Shown: positions 32,827-40,541 of the stretch, in pieces | Layout: every line of letters starts with the position of its first letter | Position numbering within the stretch: the stretch's first letter is position 1 | Virus record (IMG/VR): IMGVR_UViG_3300025929_000014 | Location: 1 to 64,000 of that record | DNA from: a virus | Strand: one strand, 5' to 3' | Length of the DNA stretch: 64,000 bases | The notes under the pieces: generated by a model | What the model was told of the DNA's origin: nothing | The model's input: the letters and a program-made list of their open reading frames with translations, nothing else | Databases searched by the model: none | Made by a program: the position numbers and the translations under genes

Positions 32827-33494
32827 CAGGCTGGGCTGATACCGGCAGCCGTGCGGATGAAGTCGCCGGTCGGGATACCATAGAACTGCATCTGCCCACC
32901 CAGCGCCGGAAGGAGCGGAACTTTCAGCGCGCCTACCCGGTCGTAAGGCGGCGCGGCCAGCACGTTGTACCAGGCAGGGTACGCGTAGTCAGAGAGCCAA
33001 TACTTCGAGCCGTTGTAGGCGAAGCCGTCTTCTGAGGGGCCGGTGGGATCGGCGACCTCGCCCACCACGTTGACGGGGCTGCCATTGATGGTCTCCGGGA
33101 ACGCGCTGCTCATCTGCGGATCGACGGTGGATTCCACTACCTCATGGCTCGCCGCCAGGAGCCAAGAATCTGGTAGGGCCGCAGGATTGATCGCCACATA
33201 GGCAATCGGCATACCGTTTTCCTGCGTGTGATAATCGCCCTTGTCAGCCGTCAGCACGACGATAATCGGCACCGGCAGCAGATGCCAATGTTGCGCTACA
33301 TCCGTCTGAAGCCACGCCCGGAGGATCTCCTGACCGCGCAGGGCATCATCAACCGATACCCGATCCGGCACCACCGTGACGATATACACGGACGGCCTCG
33401 ACGATGTGGGCGCGCTCAGAGAATCAGGAAGCCAGGGGCAGGTGAACGCAGCCAGGAAGACCAGGGCCGCATAGAGGGCCGTTTTACGCTTCAT
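32826..33494 (-). CDS. Secreted protein with HEVVE/GEVAD metalloprotease-like motif
   Basis: A 222-residue protein with a signal peptide (MKRKTALYAALVFLAAFTC, likely cleaved near LSA). The mature part has SHEVVESTVDP around residue 115 and a downstream VGEVADP, the pattern (HE...E..tDP, GEi.D) of secreted proteins related to plant EXORDIUM/PHI-1 and metallopeptidase-like families. It would work outside the cytoplasm. The start ATG 33494 overlaps the upstream stop. A secreted protein amid intracellular-looking ORFans is unusual. The function is inferred. Confidence 0.6.
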   Translation of the reverse strand: MKRKTALYAALVFLAAFTCPWLPDSLSAPTSSRPSVYIVTVVPDRVSVDDALRGQEILRAWLQTDVAQHWHLLPVPIIVVLTADKGDYHTQENGMPIAYVAINPAALPDSWLLAASHEVVESTVDPQMSSAFPETINGSPVNVVGEVADPTGPSEDGFAYNGSKYWLSDYAYPAWYNVLAAPPYDRVGALKVPLLPALGGQMQFYGIPTGDFIRTAAGISPA

Positions 33495-34134
33495 CGGACT
33501 CCTGTCCACCCATGCCGAGCAGCTTGATGCCAGAGACAGCTTGCGCCAGGTTGACAGATTGCGCCGGGATGAAGAGCAGACTCTCAAGGCGCTCCTTCAG
33601 CGTGGCGACCAGGGCTGCCAGTTGTTCGAGCGCCAGCCAGGTCTCATCGCTATAGGGCAGGTAGATGACGGATGCGTTCACTTCCGGCTTGTACGTGTGT
33701 TCATAAAAGGGATTGCAGGGCGGAGCGAAGGGGCCGCTCTTCTCCTCGTTCCAGTAAAATATCGACGAATGTTTTGTCCGGCTATCCGCCTTCTCATGCG
33801 GCCAGCGAACCTCCCAGCCGCTCTCCCGATAGCCGCCATGCGGCACTTTGGCCACGTAGAAGCGCTTGAACTGAAAGGCTATAGCCCGGTTCTTCTGGCC
33901 GGAATGGTCATACGGTTTATCGACTTTAATCACCGGCACCCATTCCAGGTCGTCCATGCGGTCCAGCTCGGCGCGCACCTCTTTCATTAGGTCGTCGATG
34001 CTGCGCGCGTCAATCTTGACACCGGCTATGGTGGCGAAGAAGTGCAGGTCGTTGCGGTCCAGGAATAGCTCCACCTCGCCGTAGAGGATATGCCGGAGCG
34101 TCTCCACCTTCTGGGGTTTAAGTTGTCTAGCCAT
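33484..34134 (-). CDS. Hypothetical protein
   Basis: A 216-residue protein, basic N terminus (MARQLKPQKVETLRHILYGE), a central aromatic-rich part (YRESGWEVRWPHEK) and a helical C-terminal half. Unrecognised. ATG 34134 overlaps the end of 34127-34390. Confidence 0.5.
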   Translation of the reverse strand: MARQLKPQKVETLRHILYGEVELFLDRNDLHFFATIAGVKIDARSIDDLMKEVRAELDRMDDLEWVPVIKVDKPYDHSGQKNRAIAFQFKRFYVAKVPHGGYRESGWEVRWPHEKADSRTKHSSIFYWNEEKSGPFAPPCNPFYEHTYKPEVNASVIYLPYSDETWLALEQLAALVATLKERLESLLFIPAQSVNLAQAVSGIKLLGMGGQESDEA

Positions 34135-34390
34135 TTGTGTTCTCCTCAGCCCACTCGGCGTCGTAATGGCGTTCGGCGCGCTCCACGACATCTTCCGGCG
34201 AAATGTTCTTGGTGTCACACCAGTGCATGATGTTGGCGATCAGGTCGGTCGCCAGGGATTCCAACTCGCTGTCGTCGGAAACCTCATTCAATGACTGGCC
34301 ACCATACGCATGCTGCGCGAAGGCTTCCAGGGCGGTGATAACAGAGCGGGCACGCCCCTCGTTGGTCAGTACGTTGCCATTCTCATCCAT
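34127..34390 (-). CDS. Small phage protein, tandem paralogue (DLI..MHWCD family)
   Basis: An 87-residue protein with LATDLIANIMHWCDTKNISPEDVVERAERHYDAEW. It is a paralogue of the next gene upstream (34383-34613). The 'DLi.dl.HWCd..g.d......a..Hy..E' motif is common in small phage proteins of unknown function. ATG 34390 overlaps the upstream gene by eight bases (ATGGATGA). Confidence 0.65.
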   Translation of the reverse strand: MDENGNVLTNEGRARSVITALEAFAQHAYGGQSLNEVSDDSELESLATDLIANIMHWCDTKNISPEDVVERAERHYDAEWAEENTNG

Positions 34391-34613
34391 GTGCGTTCTC
34401 CTGCTCATATTCATAATTCTCACGCGCTAGCCGAAGCACGCGCTCGGTGTCCATATTATGAACCTGGCACCAATGCAACACGTCGGTGATGAGGTCAGCC
34501 GCCGCACAATCACGGTCGTTAGGAAACATCTGCATAAATGTAGGGCTGTGCAGCTCTAACGCCGCCTGTACACGCTTTGCGGCAGTCTCCGGTGTCTGTG
34601 CATCTTCATCCAT
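34383..34613 (-). CDS. Small phage protein, tandem paralogue (DLI..LHWCQ family)
   Basis: A 76-residue protein with AAADLITDVLHWCQVHNMDTERVLRLARENYEYE, aligning with 34127-34390 across its second half. Both genes end EN-x-x-G and overlap the following gene by the same ATGGATGA, so the duplication includes the junction. Function unknown. Confidence 0.65.
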   Translation of the reverse strand: MDEDAQTPETAAKRVQAALELHSPTFMQMFPNDRDCAAADLITDVLHWCQVHNMDTERVLRLARENYEYEQENAHG

Positions 34614-35034
34614 GTGCGTAGACCTCCTCTTCTCTTAGCGCGTCGTCAGTCGTCGCGCCTTCTGTTTCCATACTGGGGGTTGAGGTTGTCAGGTTGCAAC
34701 TTTGGGCGCATGCAGAAGCGAGTCCGGCCAGCATCTCATCGCGTGTGATATTGATTTCCGACCACAGCAGATCTTCACAGAGAAAATCATCCCAGGCTCT
34801 TGGCGTATCCAGGCGGCTTGCATACACGCTATCATTAAACGCCTCAGCTGCTAGCCAACCACACGTCTCCAGCATGTACTCATAGAGCGCCGTTGGCATG
34901 CCCAACGGCCCGCGCTGGAAACGATGTTTCTCCGGCTTGCTCTCCACCCAGCGCCGGAAGAGGACGGGATTATAGACCTCAGCCAGGATAGCTTCGATTG
35001 GGGGCACCTGTGGGCGCATGGCGTCAGCTTCCAT
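34606..35034 (-). CDS. Hypothetical protein carrying an internal promoter
   Basis: A 142-residue protein. Residues about 75-110 (RAWDDFLCEDLLWSEINI then MLAGLASAC) are similar to 35024-35353 (GWDNFLWQDAPQEL). The last ~35 codons, from QSCNLTTSTPSMETEG on, are the array promoter at 34670-34699 read in frame. The cassette is therefore embedded in the gene. No known function. Confidence 0.55.
   Translation of the reverse strand: MEADAMRPQVPPIEAILAEVYNPVLFRRWVESKPEKHRFQRGPLGMPTALYEYMLETCGWLAAEAFNDSVYASRLDTPRAWDDFLCEDLLWSEINITRDEMLAGLASACAQSCNLTTSTPSMETEGATTDDALREEEVYAHG
34670..34703 (-). promoter_or_regulatory. Array promoter for the 34613-32826 operon
   Basis: Minus strand CAAAGTTGCAA core: -35 TTGCAA (34699-34694), 18-base spacer, -10 CAGTAT (34675-34670), GTTG-N8-CAAC dyad. 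It lies inside 34606-35034. Confidence 0.7.
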
Positions 35035-35353
35035 CTGTGTGATGCTTCAGGATACGGCGAATCTCCGTCGCGTTCGTCCCGGCGTGCAAAGCGGGATCGG
35101 TAAGCTGTGCCAGTCGGTGTTCTAATGCGATGACGGCCAGCACCACGATGCGCTCCGTCTCCTCGCCGGAGAAGTGCTCGTGCTGTAATTCCTGCGGCGC
35201 ATCCTGCCAGAGAAAGTTGTCCCAGCCGGACGTATTCATATCGGCCAGCGTATTGCGAATGGGATCTTCCTGATCGACGTTATCCGCAGACCAGTAGTAG
35301 AGGTATTGGCCGAGATAGGCTCCGGCCTGGTCAATGAGATTTCCCCTTGTCAT
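35024..35353 (-). CDS. Hypothetical protein, paralogue of 34606-35034
   Basis: A 109-residue protein. The middle SGWDNFLWQDAPQELQHEHF and the following helix align with RAWDDFLCEDLLWSE in the next gene, suggesting duplication and divergence. The rest is helical. It overlaps both neighbours. Confidence 0.5.
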   Translation of the reverse strand: MTRGNLIDQAGAYLGQYLYYWSADNVDQEDPIRNTLADMNTSGWDNFLWQDAPQELQHEHFSGEETERIVVLAVIALEHRLAQLTDPALHAGTNATEIRRILKHHTDGS

Positions 35354-35549
35354 AGTGTTCCTCCTTCTGCTCTCTTACCTCTGTCGCTCGTGCTTTGGTT
35401 GGCTCCCGATGCCATTTGTCGTCGTCTTCATGCGCCTGGAAGCGCTCGACGAACCTCCGGGCCTGCTCAGGACTGTCGGTCTCCACATCGTGAATCGTAA
35501 TGCCCTCGTAGACGACCCTAAAGAGATGTACGGAGTATTTCTTGGTCAT
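35331..35549 (-). CDS. Small beta-alpha protein of a repeated array type
   Basis: A 72-residue protein, MTKKYSVHLFRVVYEGITIHDVETDSPEQARRFVE, strand-strand-helix with the 'vetDSpEqA' segment, then a charged tail. Similar in plan to 26351, 27319 and 28709. It overlaps both neighbours. Confidence 0.5.
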   Translation of the reverse strand: MTKKYSVHLFRVVYEGITIHDVETDSPEQARRFVERFQAHEDDDKWHREPTKARATEVREQKEEHYDKGKSH

Positions 35550-35736
35550 AAGGCTCCCAGGTAGTCGTCTCGCTCAGCAGCATGGCCATCCCCCAGTCGA
35601 AGACCAGCCATACCTCTCCCGGTCTCCAGGCGGTGTCAACTTCCATCAGCGTGCCGGCACAGCTTTCGCCATTCGTCGTGACCAGAATCTCGTGGTCGAT
35701 CAATGCGCGCCAGGGCGCCAGTTGTTCCTCGCTCAT
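35518..35736 (-). CDS. Small beta-rich hypothetical protein
   Basis: A 72-residue protein, MSEEQLAPWRALIDHEILVTTNG, with a GTLMEVDTAWRPGEVWLVFD pair of strands. It could be a small Sm- or SH3-like barrel. Begins one base before the sigma-like gene's stop region. Confidence 0.5.
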   Translation of the reverse strand: MSEEQLAPWRALIDHEILVTTNGESCAGTLMEVDTAWRPGEVWLVFDWGMAMLLSETTTWEPYDQEILRTSL

Positions 35737-36000
35737 CTAGCCCCTCTTCTGCCTATAATACGGCATAAACTCGCTATCCTCTGGAAGAGGGCTGTCCTTA
35801 TGGCGGGAGAGCTTGCGGAGCGCTTTGGCCTCCATTTGGCGTATCCGCTCCGCGCTCCTTCCCTGCGTAAGGCCGACGGCCTCAAGCGTTTTCCCTTGCA
35901 TGCGCTGCCGAATCACATCTTGCTCCAGTGCATTCAGCATGCTGGTATGCGTTCGCGCATCGCGTTGTTGATTCCACTCCCGCGTTTCTTTTAACATCAT
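35737..36000 (-). CDS. Sigma-70 region 4-like transcription factor
   Basis: An 87-residue protein. Residues about 25-70 (ALEQDVIRQRMQGKTLEAVG, then GRSAERIRQMEAKALRKL) match sigma-70 region 4, the helix-turn-helix that contacts the -35 box ('..v...R..g.tLeevg..lg.s.eRvRQie.kAL.kLr'). Regions 2 and 3 are absent. Such proteins act as -35-binding activators, appropriators or anti-sigma factors. It is encoded at the promoter-proximal end of the ORFan array whose TTGAC-type boxes it might read; that link is inference. Confidence 0.7.
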   Translation of the reverse strand: MMLKETREWNQQRDARTHTSMLNALEQDVIRQRMQGKTLEAVGLTQGRSAERIRQMEAKALRKLSRHKDSPLPEDSEFMPYYRQKRG

Positions 36001-36002
36001 TG

Positions 36003-36260
36003 CTACGCCCTCACCACCGAAAACAGCGTTTCCGGCCTATAGAGGTCGCCGTCAATCGTGACCAGGCCGGTGCTGACCAGCTGCGCCATGCGATACTCGC
36101 AGTCCCAGACATCCTCTTCCCTGGCCGCATCCATCACGTCGCGCAGCCACGCGCCGCGCGAGTTAGCTCCCTGCGCCCCCTGCACATGCAGCAGCGCCGT
36201 ATACAGGCGCTGCGCCAGGGGATGATGATTCTCAATGGCTTCGGTTTGGAGCGGCCTCAT
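36003..36260 (-). CDS. Small hypothetical protein
   Basis: An 85-residue protein MRPLQTEAIENHHPLAQRLY, with an REEDVWDCEYRMAQLVSTGL stretch that looks like a small winged helix. ATG 36260 overlaps the upstream stop (ATGA). The function is unknown. Confidence 0.5.
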   Translation of the reverse strand: MRPLQTEAIENHHPLAQRLYTALLHVQGAQGANSRGAWLRDVMDAAREEDVWDCEYRMAQLVSTGLVTIDGDLYRPETLFSVVRA

Positions 36261-36466
36261 CCGATTATCACCATCCCAGCTGTACGCCGGTCCAGGCTTT
36301 GCAGACCAATGCTGACTAACAGCTCCTGGTTCACCAGATAGGTAGCCAGCTTCTCGCTGATTTCCAGATCGGCCACCAGGGTTGCTATGCGCTCCAAGCG
36401 CCTCTTTTCTGCCTCTTCCCGCGCGGCATCGGCCTCTTTCTGATCCCACCAAGTTTGCTGTCTCAT
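36257..36466 (-). CDS. Small coiled-coil protein
   Basis: A 69-residue protein with an N-terminal acidic/basic helix (EADAAREEAEKRRLERIATL) followed by a short domain. Overlaps neighbours by four bases. Not recognised. Confidence 0.5.
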   Translation of the reverse strand: MRQQTWWDQKEADAAREEAEKRRLERIATLVADLEISEKLATYLVNQELLVSIGLQSLDRRTAGMVIIG

Positions 36467-36657
36467 GCTGTCCAGTCTCCGTTCGCTGGGTTCATGCCAA
36501 CGTCCCGCATGGCGTCGGCCAGGTCCGGCATCTCCTCGCCGATGTCAAAGTCTTTTGACCAGATGGCGTAGTGCGCGAGAGACAGCGCCGCTTTCAGATG
36601 GCGAACCTCTCCCCGCAGCACTCGTATTTCCCGCACCTCCAATGTTTCTTCAGTCAT
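36463..36657 (-). CDS. Small hypothetical protein
   Basis: A 64-residue protein, MTEETLEVREIRVLRGEVRH, an amphipathic helix then MPDLADAMRDVG. ATG 36657 overlaps the upstream stop (ATGA). Function unknown. Confidence 0.5.
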   Translation of the reverse strand: MTEETLEVREIRVLRGEVRHLKAALSLAHYAIWSKDFDIGEEMPDLADAMRDVGMNPANGDWTA

Positions 36658-36860
36658 TCGCACCACCCCACGCCCCAGTCCTTGGCCTGCGCCATCGCCA
36701 AACGCCGTAGCTCCGGGTCGTCGATGTCAAGATCCAGCTGACACGCGCTGACGGCGAAGTCACACATGTCAAAGATGCAGGCTTTGCCGTGAATCACGTA
36801 TTCGTCCACGCCTTCGTCGGCCCAATAGGCTACCACTCTCTGCTTTGTCTCTGCGTCCAA
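36654..36860 (-). CDS. Small hypothetical protein
   Basis: A 68-residue acidic protein, MDAETKQRVVAYWADEGVDE, with FDMCDFAVSACQLDLDIDD in the middle. The gene follows 36861-37076 directly. Not recognised. Confidence 0.5.
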   Translation of the reverse strand: MDAETKQRVVAYWADEGVDEYVIHGKACIFDMCDFAVSACQLDLDIDDPELRRLAMAQAKDWGVGWCE

Positions 36861-37076
36861 TTAGTGTTTTCCTCCTTCAGCCCGTTGCAGGTCGCTATCC
36901 AACTTATCGCCGAGCAGCGCCATCGCTTCACCCAGCAGCGCATAGGCCGGCCGCCCATAGAACTCGGCAGCCGTCCGCACCATATCGCGCTCGAAGACCG
37001 GCAATAGCTCATACGCCCTCGCACACCACGCATCTCGACTTAGAATAGCTGTTGTGGTTGGTCGTCGCATGCTCAT
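36861..37076 (-). CDS. Small hypothetical protein, first gene of the leftward array
   Basis: A 71-residue, mostly helical, basic-to-acidic protein. ATG 37076 has AGGGGGA eight bases upstream; longer frames exist but lack a ribosome site. It is the promoter-proximal gene of the operon 37.08-34.6 kb. Confidence 0.5.
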   Translation of the reverse strand: MSMRRPTTTAILSRDAWCARAYELLPVFERDMVRTAAEFYGRPAYALLGEAMALLGDKLDSDLQRAEGGKH

Positions 37077-37212
37077 CGCTTTTCCCCCTTTGCCATATAA
37101 CGCGCTGTAGTGGGCCATAGCGCGATCTTTGCCTCTGACGGCGCTTTGGATGCCGGAGGATACCATTCTTGGTCACTCCGCCCGCCACGCTTGCGCTGGC
37201 GTCGTCTACCAC

Positions 37213-37241
37213 ACTATGCGCCATCCACGACGCGATGTCAA
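37213..37241 (-). promoter_or_regulatory. Strong promoter for the head of the leftward array
   Basis: Minus strand TTGACA (37241-37236), 17-base spacer, CATAGT (37218-37213). The -10 is the array type, but the flanking GAAwGTTG core is missing. It precedes 36861-37076 and is next to the putative origin. Confidence 0.65.
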
Positions 37242-37297
37242 GCATCGTTTGGTCCATTTGGAGGCAAAAGAGCCTGCGAGCGATGCCGAAAGAGTTG

Positions 37298-37660
37298 GCG
37301 GGACAGATCTGTCCCGCTGATTTTGCGTCCCTCTCCTCTTTATTATGTTAAGTACCAGAGGAAAATGCCCGGAACCCGCAAGCTGGCGGGACAGCAGCGG
37401 GACAGCGGGACAGTTTTCAGCTTGTGATTCTCTATATGTATATATTTTGTTTTTTCGGTTTCCCCTAAAAGGCTTTTACGTGATCCCGTAAATGCCCTTT
37501 TTAATGTGTATATGTATCTAATAACTATATATATCTGTCCCTCCTGTCCCGCAAAGGCGAAAAGACATATACCTCTCTCTGGTACTTGACATAAAAGAGC
37601 GGGACAGAAGCCCTCACGCTTCTGTCCCGCCTTGTCCCTCCAGCCGATTATCTGTCCCGC
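37298..37660. other. Putative replication origin
   Basis: The interval has no gene. It holds a perfect palindrome GCGGGACAGATCTGTCCCGC (37298-37317), more GCGGGACAG copies (about 37386, 37397, 37405, 37600) and inverted ones (about 37544, 37622, 37652), and an AT-rich tract (about 37420-37535) with runs such as TATATGTATATATTTTG. An 18-base inverted repeat (TTATGTTAAGTACCAGAG at about 37341, its complement at about 37578) brackets the AT-rich core with one mismatch. It lies between divergent-facing units and next to the prim-pol/D5 helicase gene. Iterons, an AT-rich core and replication-gene proximity are typical of phage origins. Confidence 0.6.
37590..37630 (-). terminator. Terminator of the prim-pol/RuvC operon
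   Basis: Right after the D5 helicase stop, GCGGGACAGAAGC and its complement form a perfect 13-bp stem with a six-base loop. On the minus strand it is followed by TCTTTTATG. The stem is built from two of the origin repeats, so it may serve both functions. Confidence 0.6.
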
Positions 37661-40038
37661 TAGCTCGCCATAGCCGCCAGTACGACCTCTTCAGCCGGTT
37701 TGGTGAGCACAATGCCCGCCAAGCCCCGTTGCTGCGACACGACGCCCTCCTTCTCCAAACCCCAGGCGTCAAAGACCGGCGCCATCCGCTTGGTCTCTTT
37801 GAGGAACGGGTAGATGACCTGAATGGCATCCAAGAGCCGACCCTTGGAGAGCTGCTTGTAGCCGTTCTCCTTGCAGTAGCCCTCGTAGGATTTATAGAGC
37901 AGACTGGTCGGCGTAAACGATTCGCTGCTGAGCCCGGTCTCGCAGCAATCCTCCAGCCAGGACTTCAGCGCGTCGCCCCGACTGGTAATGGCGTTGAGCA
38001 TCACCTGCATGGCCCTCGACTCCGGGTAATGCTGCACGGCCAGTGCCCGCTTCGCGTAGAGCATGCACATGGAGGCAAAGGCCGGAACATCCGGGCGCAG
38101 CTTATCCAGCAGATAGAGGTCTACCTTCTTTGCGGGGTCAAGTTCCGTCGGGCTATCGGTATGCGTGCTCGGACATTCGATCACCAGCAGCCGCTCACGC
38201 AGCGCGCTCGACGGGTCGGCGAAGCGTGGCCGGTTGTTGGTGGACGCCATCATCTTGGGGCGCCAGGTGTTGTCCTTTATCTCCATACCCCGCAGGGGCC
38301 TGGTGGGCACTCCCTCATGCGACGCCATGGTCTTGATGAGGTCTTCACTTTGGAGGGCTTCGACGGGGAGTTCATCCAGGCAGGCCATGCGCTTATCGCA
38401 GTGTCGCGCGCGTGCCCAGAGCCCTTCCTGATCCCGGTCAAAGATCGTCTGCCCAGCGTAGTCTGTCGGCTGTTGCCCGCAGGCCAGATTCGCTAGCTTG
38501 AGACACGTTCCCTTACCGGAGCGCTTGCCGCCATACAGGATCACCATCTTGTAGAGGTGCATATCCCGGATCATGGCGAGCCCCACATGGGTCATATAGG
38601 CACGACGTGCGATGGGATCGGGGATGGTCTCCCGCAGGAAGCGCCAGATAAGCGGGAAACGGGCTGGCTTATAGGCAAACGGCATGGCATAGGTGTTGTA
38701 GTTGAGGGGATCGTGCGCGCTCCAGGTCATGGTCTTGTGATCGAGCATGCCATTCTCAAACGGCACCTTATCTTCTTCCATCGTAAACGACCGATCTAAT
38801 TTGCATTTAATCAAGGCAAACACGTCACGCATTTTCTTGTGGTTGCGGGGCCATCCGCCCGCCTGGAGCACCTCGCTGGTAGAGACGAAAAGCCGTGAGA
38901 TTTCATCCTCTTCGCATAGATGCCAGTGGGTGCCGGTCCAGGTGCGCAAGCCCTGTATCATGGTGTCCCTGGCGACGGTATTGTGCCGAGCCTCGATCCA
39001 GGCTTTGGCCAGGGCCATATCGTCGGGTTTCGCCTTCTTCTTTTCTGTTTCCTCCGAGCCGTAGCCTTCTGAACGCAGCGCTTTGGCGCAGGCCCGATAG
39101 TCGCCATCAAACTCCGTAATGGCCCGGATGGCGAAGATGGTATAGGCCGTCTGCGCCTCGAACTCCGTCGATGAGGTATAGACGTAGAGCAGGGGCGGGC
39201 CATCCTCCTCCAGGCGTCGCAGGTTGGCCGATACCTCCCCGTCCCGCTTGTCGTCGCCTGGGCGGGTGAGGAAGACGTTCTCGTAGCCTGCCTCCTGTGC
39301 CACGCGCCAGCCATGCTCCACCAGATAGGCCAGCACCTCGTCGAACTCCATGCGCGCGACATATTCGGTGCCGGGCAGGCCCTCCTTCTCGATATAGGTG
39401 CCTGCCTTCTTGTCGGCCGCTACCTTCTGGGTGAAGCTGGTAGCGGTCGCCAGGAGACAATCGACTTCCTCAGCGCTCAGGGCCGGGATCGTCGTCAGGT
39501 CGCCGCTCTGCCAGGTATAGCCTGCCGTCGGCGCGCAGGCCGCGTAGCCGCCCTCCCCCCGCAGCTCGATCCAGGGCTTGCCGTCGGCGCCGCAGGCCAG
39601 CTCCGGGCACCCAATGGCGACCGGGCTGCGGAAATAGACATGGAGGCCCCCCGAAGGGGTGCTTTCGCGTGGCAGCCTGTCCCAGACACCGGGCAGCTGG
39701 GCCTCAAGCCGCTCCCGATACTTCTCCGGCAGGTCGGGGCCGGAGTATTTCGTATCGAAATCAACGATCACCAGCCAGAGGGGCTCCGCTTCCGAGCCGC
39801 CCCCAGATACCAGGCCGCCGATCACGCCGACACCCGGCGCCGCCTTTGGCCCCAGGAAGGCATCGATCAGTTCGATGGCCGGCTGTGCCTTCACCTGGCG
39901 CCACTTCCACTCGCCCTTCGGTTTCTTCGTTGCCAGGTCGGCAATGGGCACCATCGAGCGTCCGGCATGTGCGGCACGCCGCACCTCGTCGAGCCACTCC
40001 TGTGAATGGAGCACCTCGTCAACATTGGGATTAGTCAT
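37660..40038 (-). CDS. Bifunctional prim-pol primase and D5-type helicase
   Basis: The 792-residue protein should prime and unwind DNA at the fork. The N-terminal AEP/prim-pol domain (about 70-220) has the catalytic VIVDFDTKYSG and STPSGGLHVYF motifs. A linker follows, then a D5/poxvirus-type SF3 helicase: Walker A YGGKRSGKGT near residue 500, Walker B MACLDEL and sensor motif TNNRPRF. I chose ATG 40038 because CAAGGAAC lies upstream; a further ATG at 40071 is inside the preceding gene. Last gene of the leftward operon that starts at 41.1 kb. Confidence 0.9.
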   Translation of the reverse strand: MTNPNVDEVLHSQEWLDEVRRAAHAGRSMVPIADLATKKPKGEWKWRQVKAQPAIELIDAFLGPKAAPGVGVIGGLVSGGGSEAEPLWLVIVDFDTKYSGPDLPEKYRERLEAQLPGVWDRLPRESTPSGGLHVYFRSPVAIGCPELACGADGKPWIELRGEGGYAACAPTAGYTWQSGDLTTIPALSAEEVDCLLATATSFTQKVAADKKAGTYIEKEGLPGTEYVARMEFDEVLAYLVEHGWRVAQEAGYENVFLTRPGDDKRDGEVSANLRRLEEDGPPLLYVYTSSTEFEAQTAYTIFAIRAITEFDGDYRACAKALRSEGYGSEETEKKKAKPDDMALAKAWIEARHNTVARDTMIQGLRTWTGTHWHLCEEDEISRLFVSTSEVLQAGGWPRNHKKMRDVFALIKCKLDRSFTMEEDKVPFENGMLDHKTMTWSAHDPLNYNTYAMPFAYKPARFPLIWRFLRETIPDPIARRAYMTHVGLAMIRDMHLYKMVILYGGKRSGKGTCLKLANLACGQQPTDYAGQTIFDRDQEGLWARARHCDKRMACLDELPVEALQSEDLIKTMASHEGVPTRPLRGMEIKDNTWRPKMMASTNNRPRFADPSSALRERLLVIECPSTHTDSPTELDPAKKVDLYLLDKLRPDVPAFASMCMLYAKRALAVQHYPESRAMQVMLNAITSRGDALKSWLEDCCETGLSSESFTPTSLLYKSYEGYCKENGYKQLSKGRLLDAIQVIYPFLKETKRMAPVFDAWGLEKEGVVSQQRGLAGIVLTKPAEEVVLAAMAS

Positions 40039-40282
40039 GCAAAAGTTCCTTGGACAGGGAGCGGAAATCATCGGTCAGGTTCATCCACCAGCCGGGGACA
40101 TAGAATCCCCCAAAGAATGCTGAGAGGGCGAACCATTCTACATTGGCGTAGAGGGAGAGCAGGCCCCCAACGACCACCATGGACGCGCCAAGCTGGACCC
40201 AGAAGGCGCTCATTAGGAAGCGATGTGGTGGACAGAAATATACGGCGTCACAGCCGCACCATTCGTCATCCGGCATTGGCAC
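40031..40282 (-). CDS. Small membrane protein
   Basis: An 83-residue protein. A Cys-rich start (CGCDAVYFCPPH) is followed by two transmembrane helices (about 25-45 and 48-65). It sits between RuvC-like/ORFan genes and the primase gene, overlapping both. Its role is unknown. Confidence 0.55.
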   Translation of the reverse strand: MPMPDDEWCGCDAVYFCPPHRFLMSAFWVQLGASMVVVGGLLSLYANVEWFALSAFFGGFYVPGWWMNLTDDFRSLSKELLHD

Positions 40283-40541
40283 GCTCCAGTTCTACGAGCA
40301 GGCAGTCAATATCGAGATTGGCCTCTTGCAAGGCGCGGATGAGGAGCTGCACGTTGGGCAGGCAACGCTCGAAGTGCAGTTTCCAGCCATTGATCTCGAC
40401 TATCACGTCGGGCAAGCTGCACGCCGGTTCCAGCCAGCTGCCGCTCATCGGCATAAAGAAACCAGGCGGCGAGTAATCCCAGGTGCTGCTGAAGGGTTTT
40501 CTCGAATATCGGTCTCGAAGTGCCTGGATGTCAACTTTCAT
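40266..40541 (-). CDS. Small hypothetical protein
   Basis: A 91-residue protein, MKVDIQALRDRYSRKPFSST, ending in a helix NVQLLIRALQEANLDIDCLL. No motif is recognised. It overlaps the resolvase gene by four bases. Confidence 0.5.
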   Translation of the reverse strand: MKVDIQALRDRYSRKPFSSTWDYSPPGFFMPMSGSWLEPACSLPDVIVEINGWKLHFERCLPNVQLLIRALQEANLDIDCLLVELERANAG

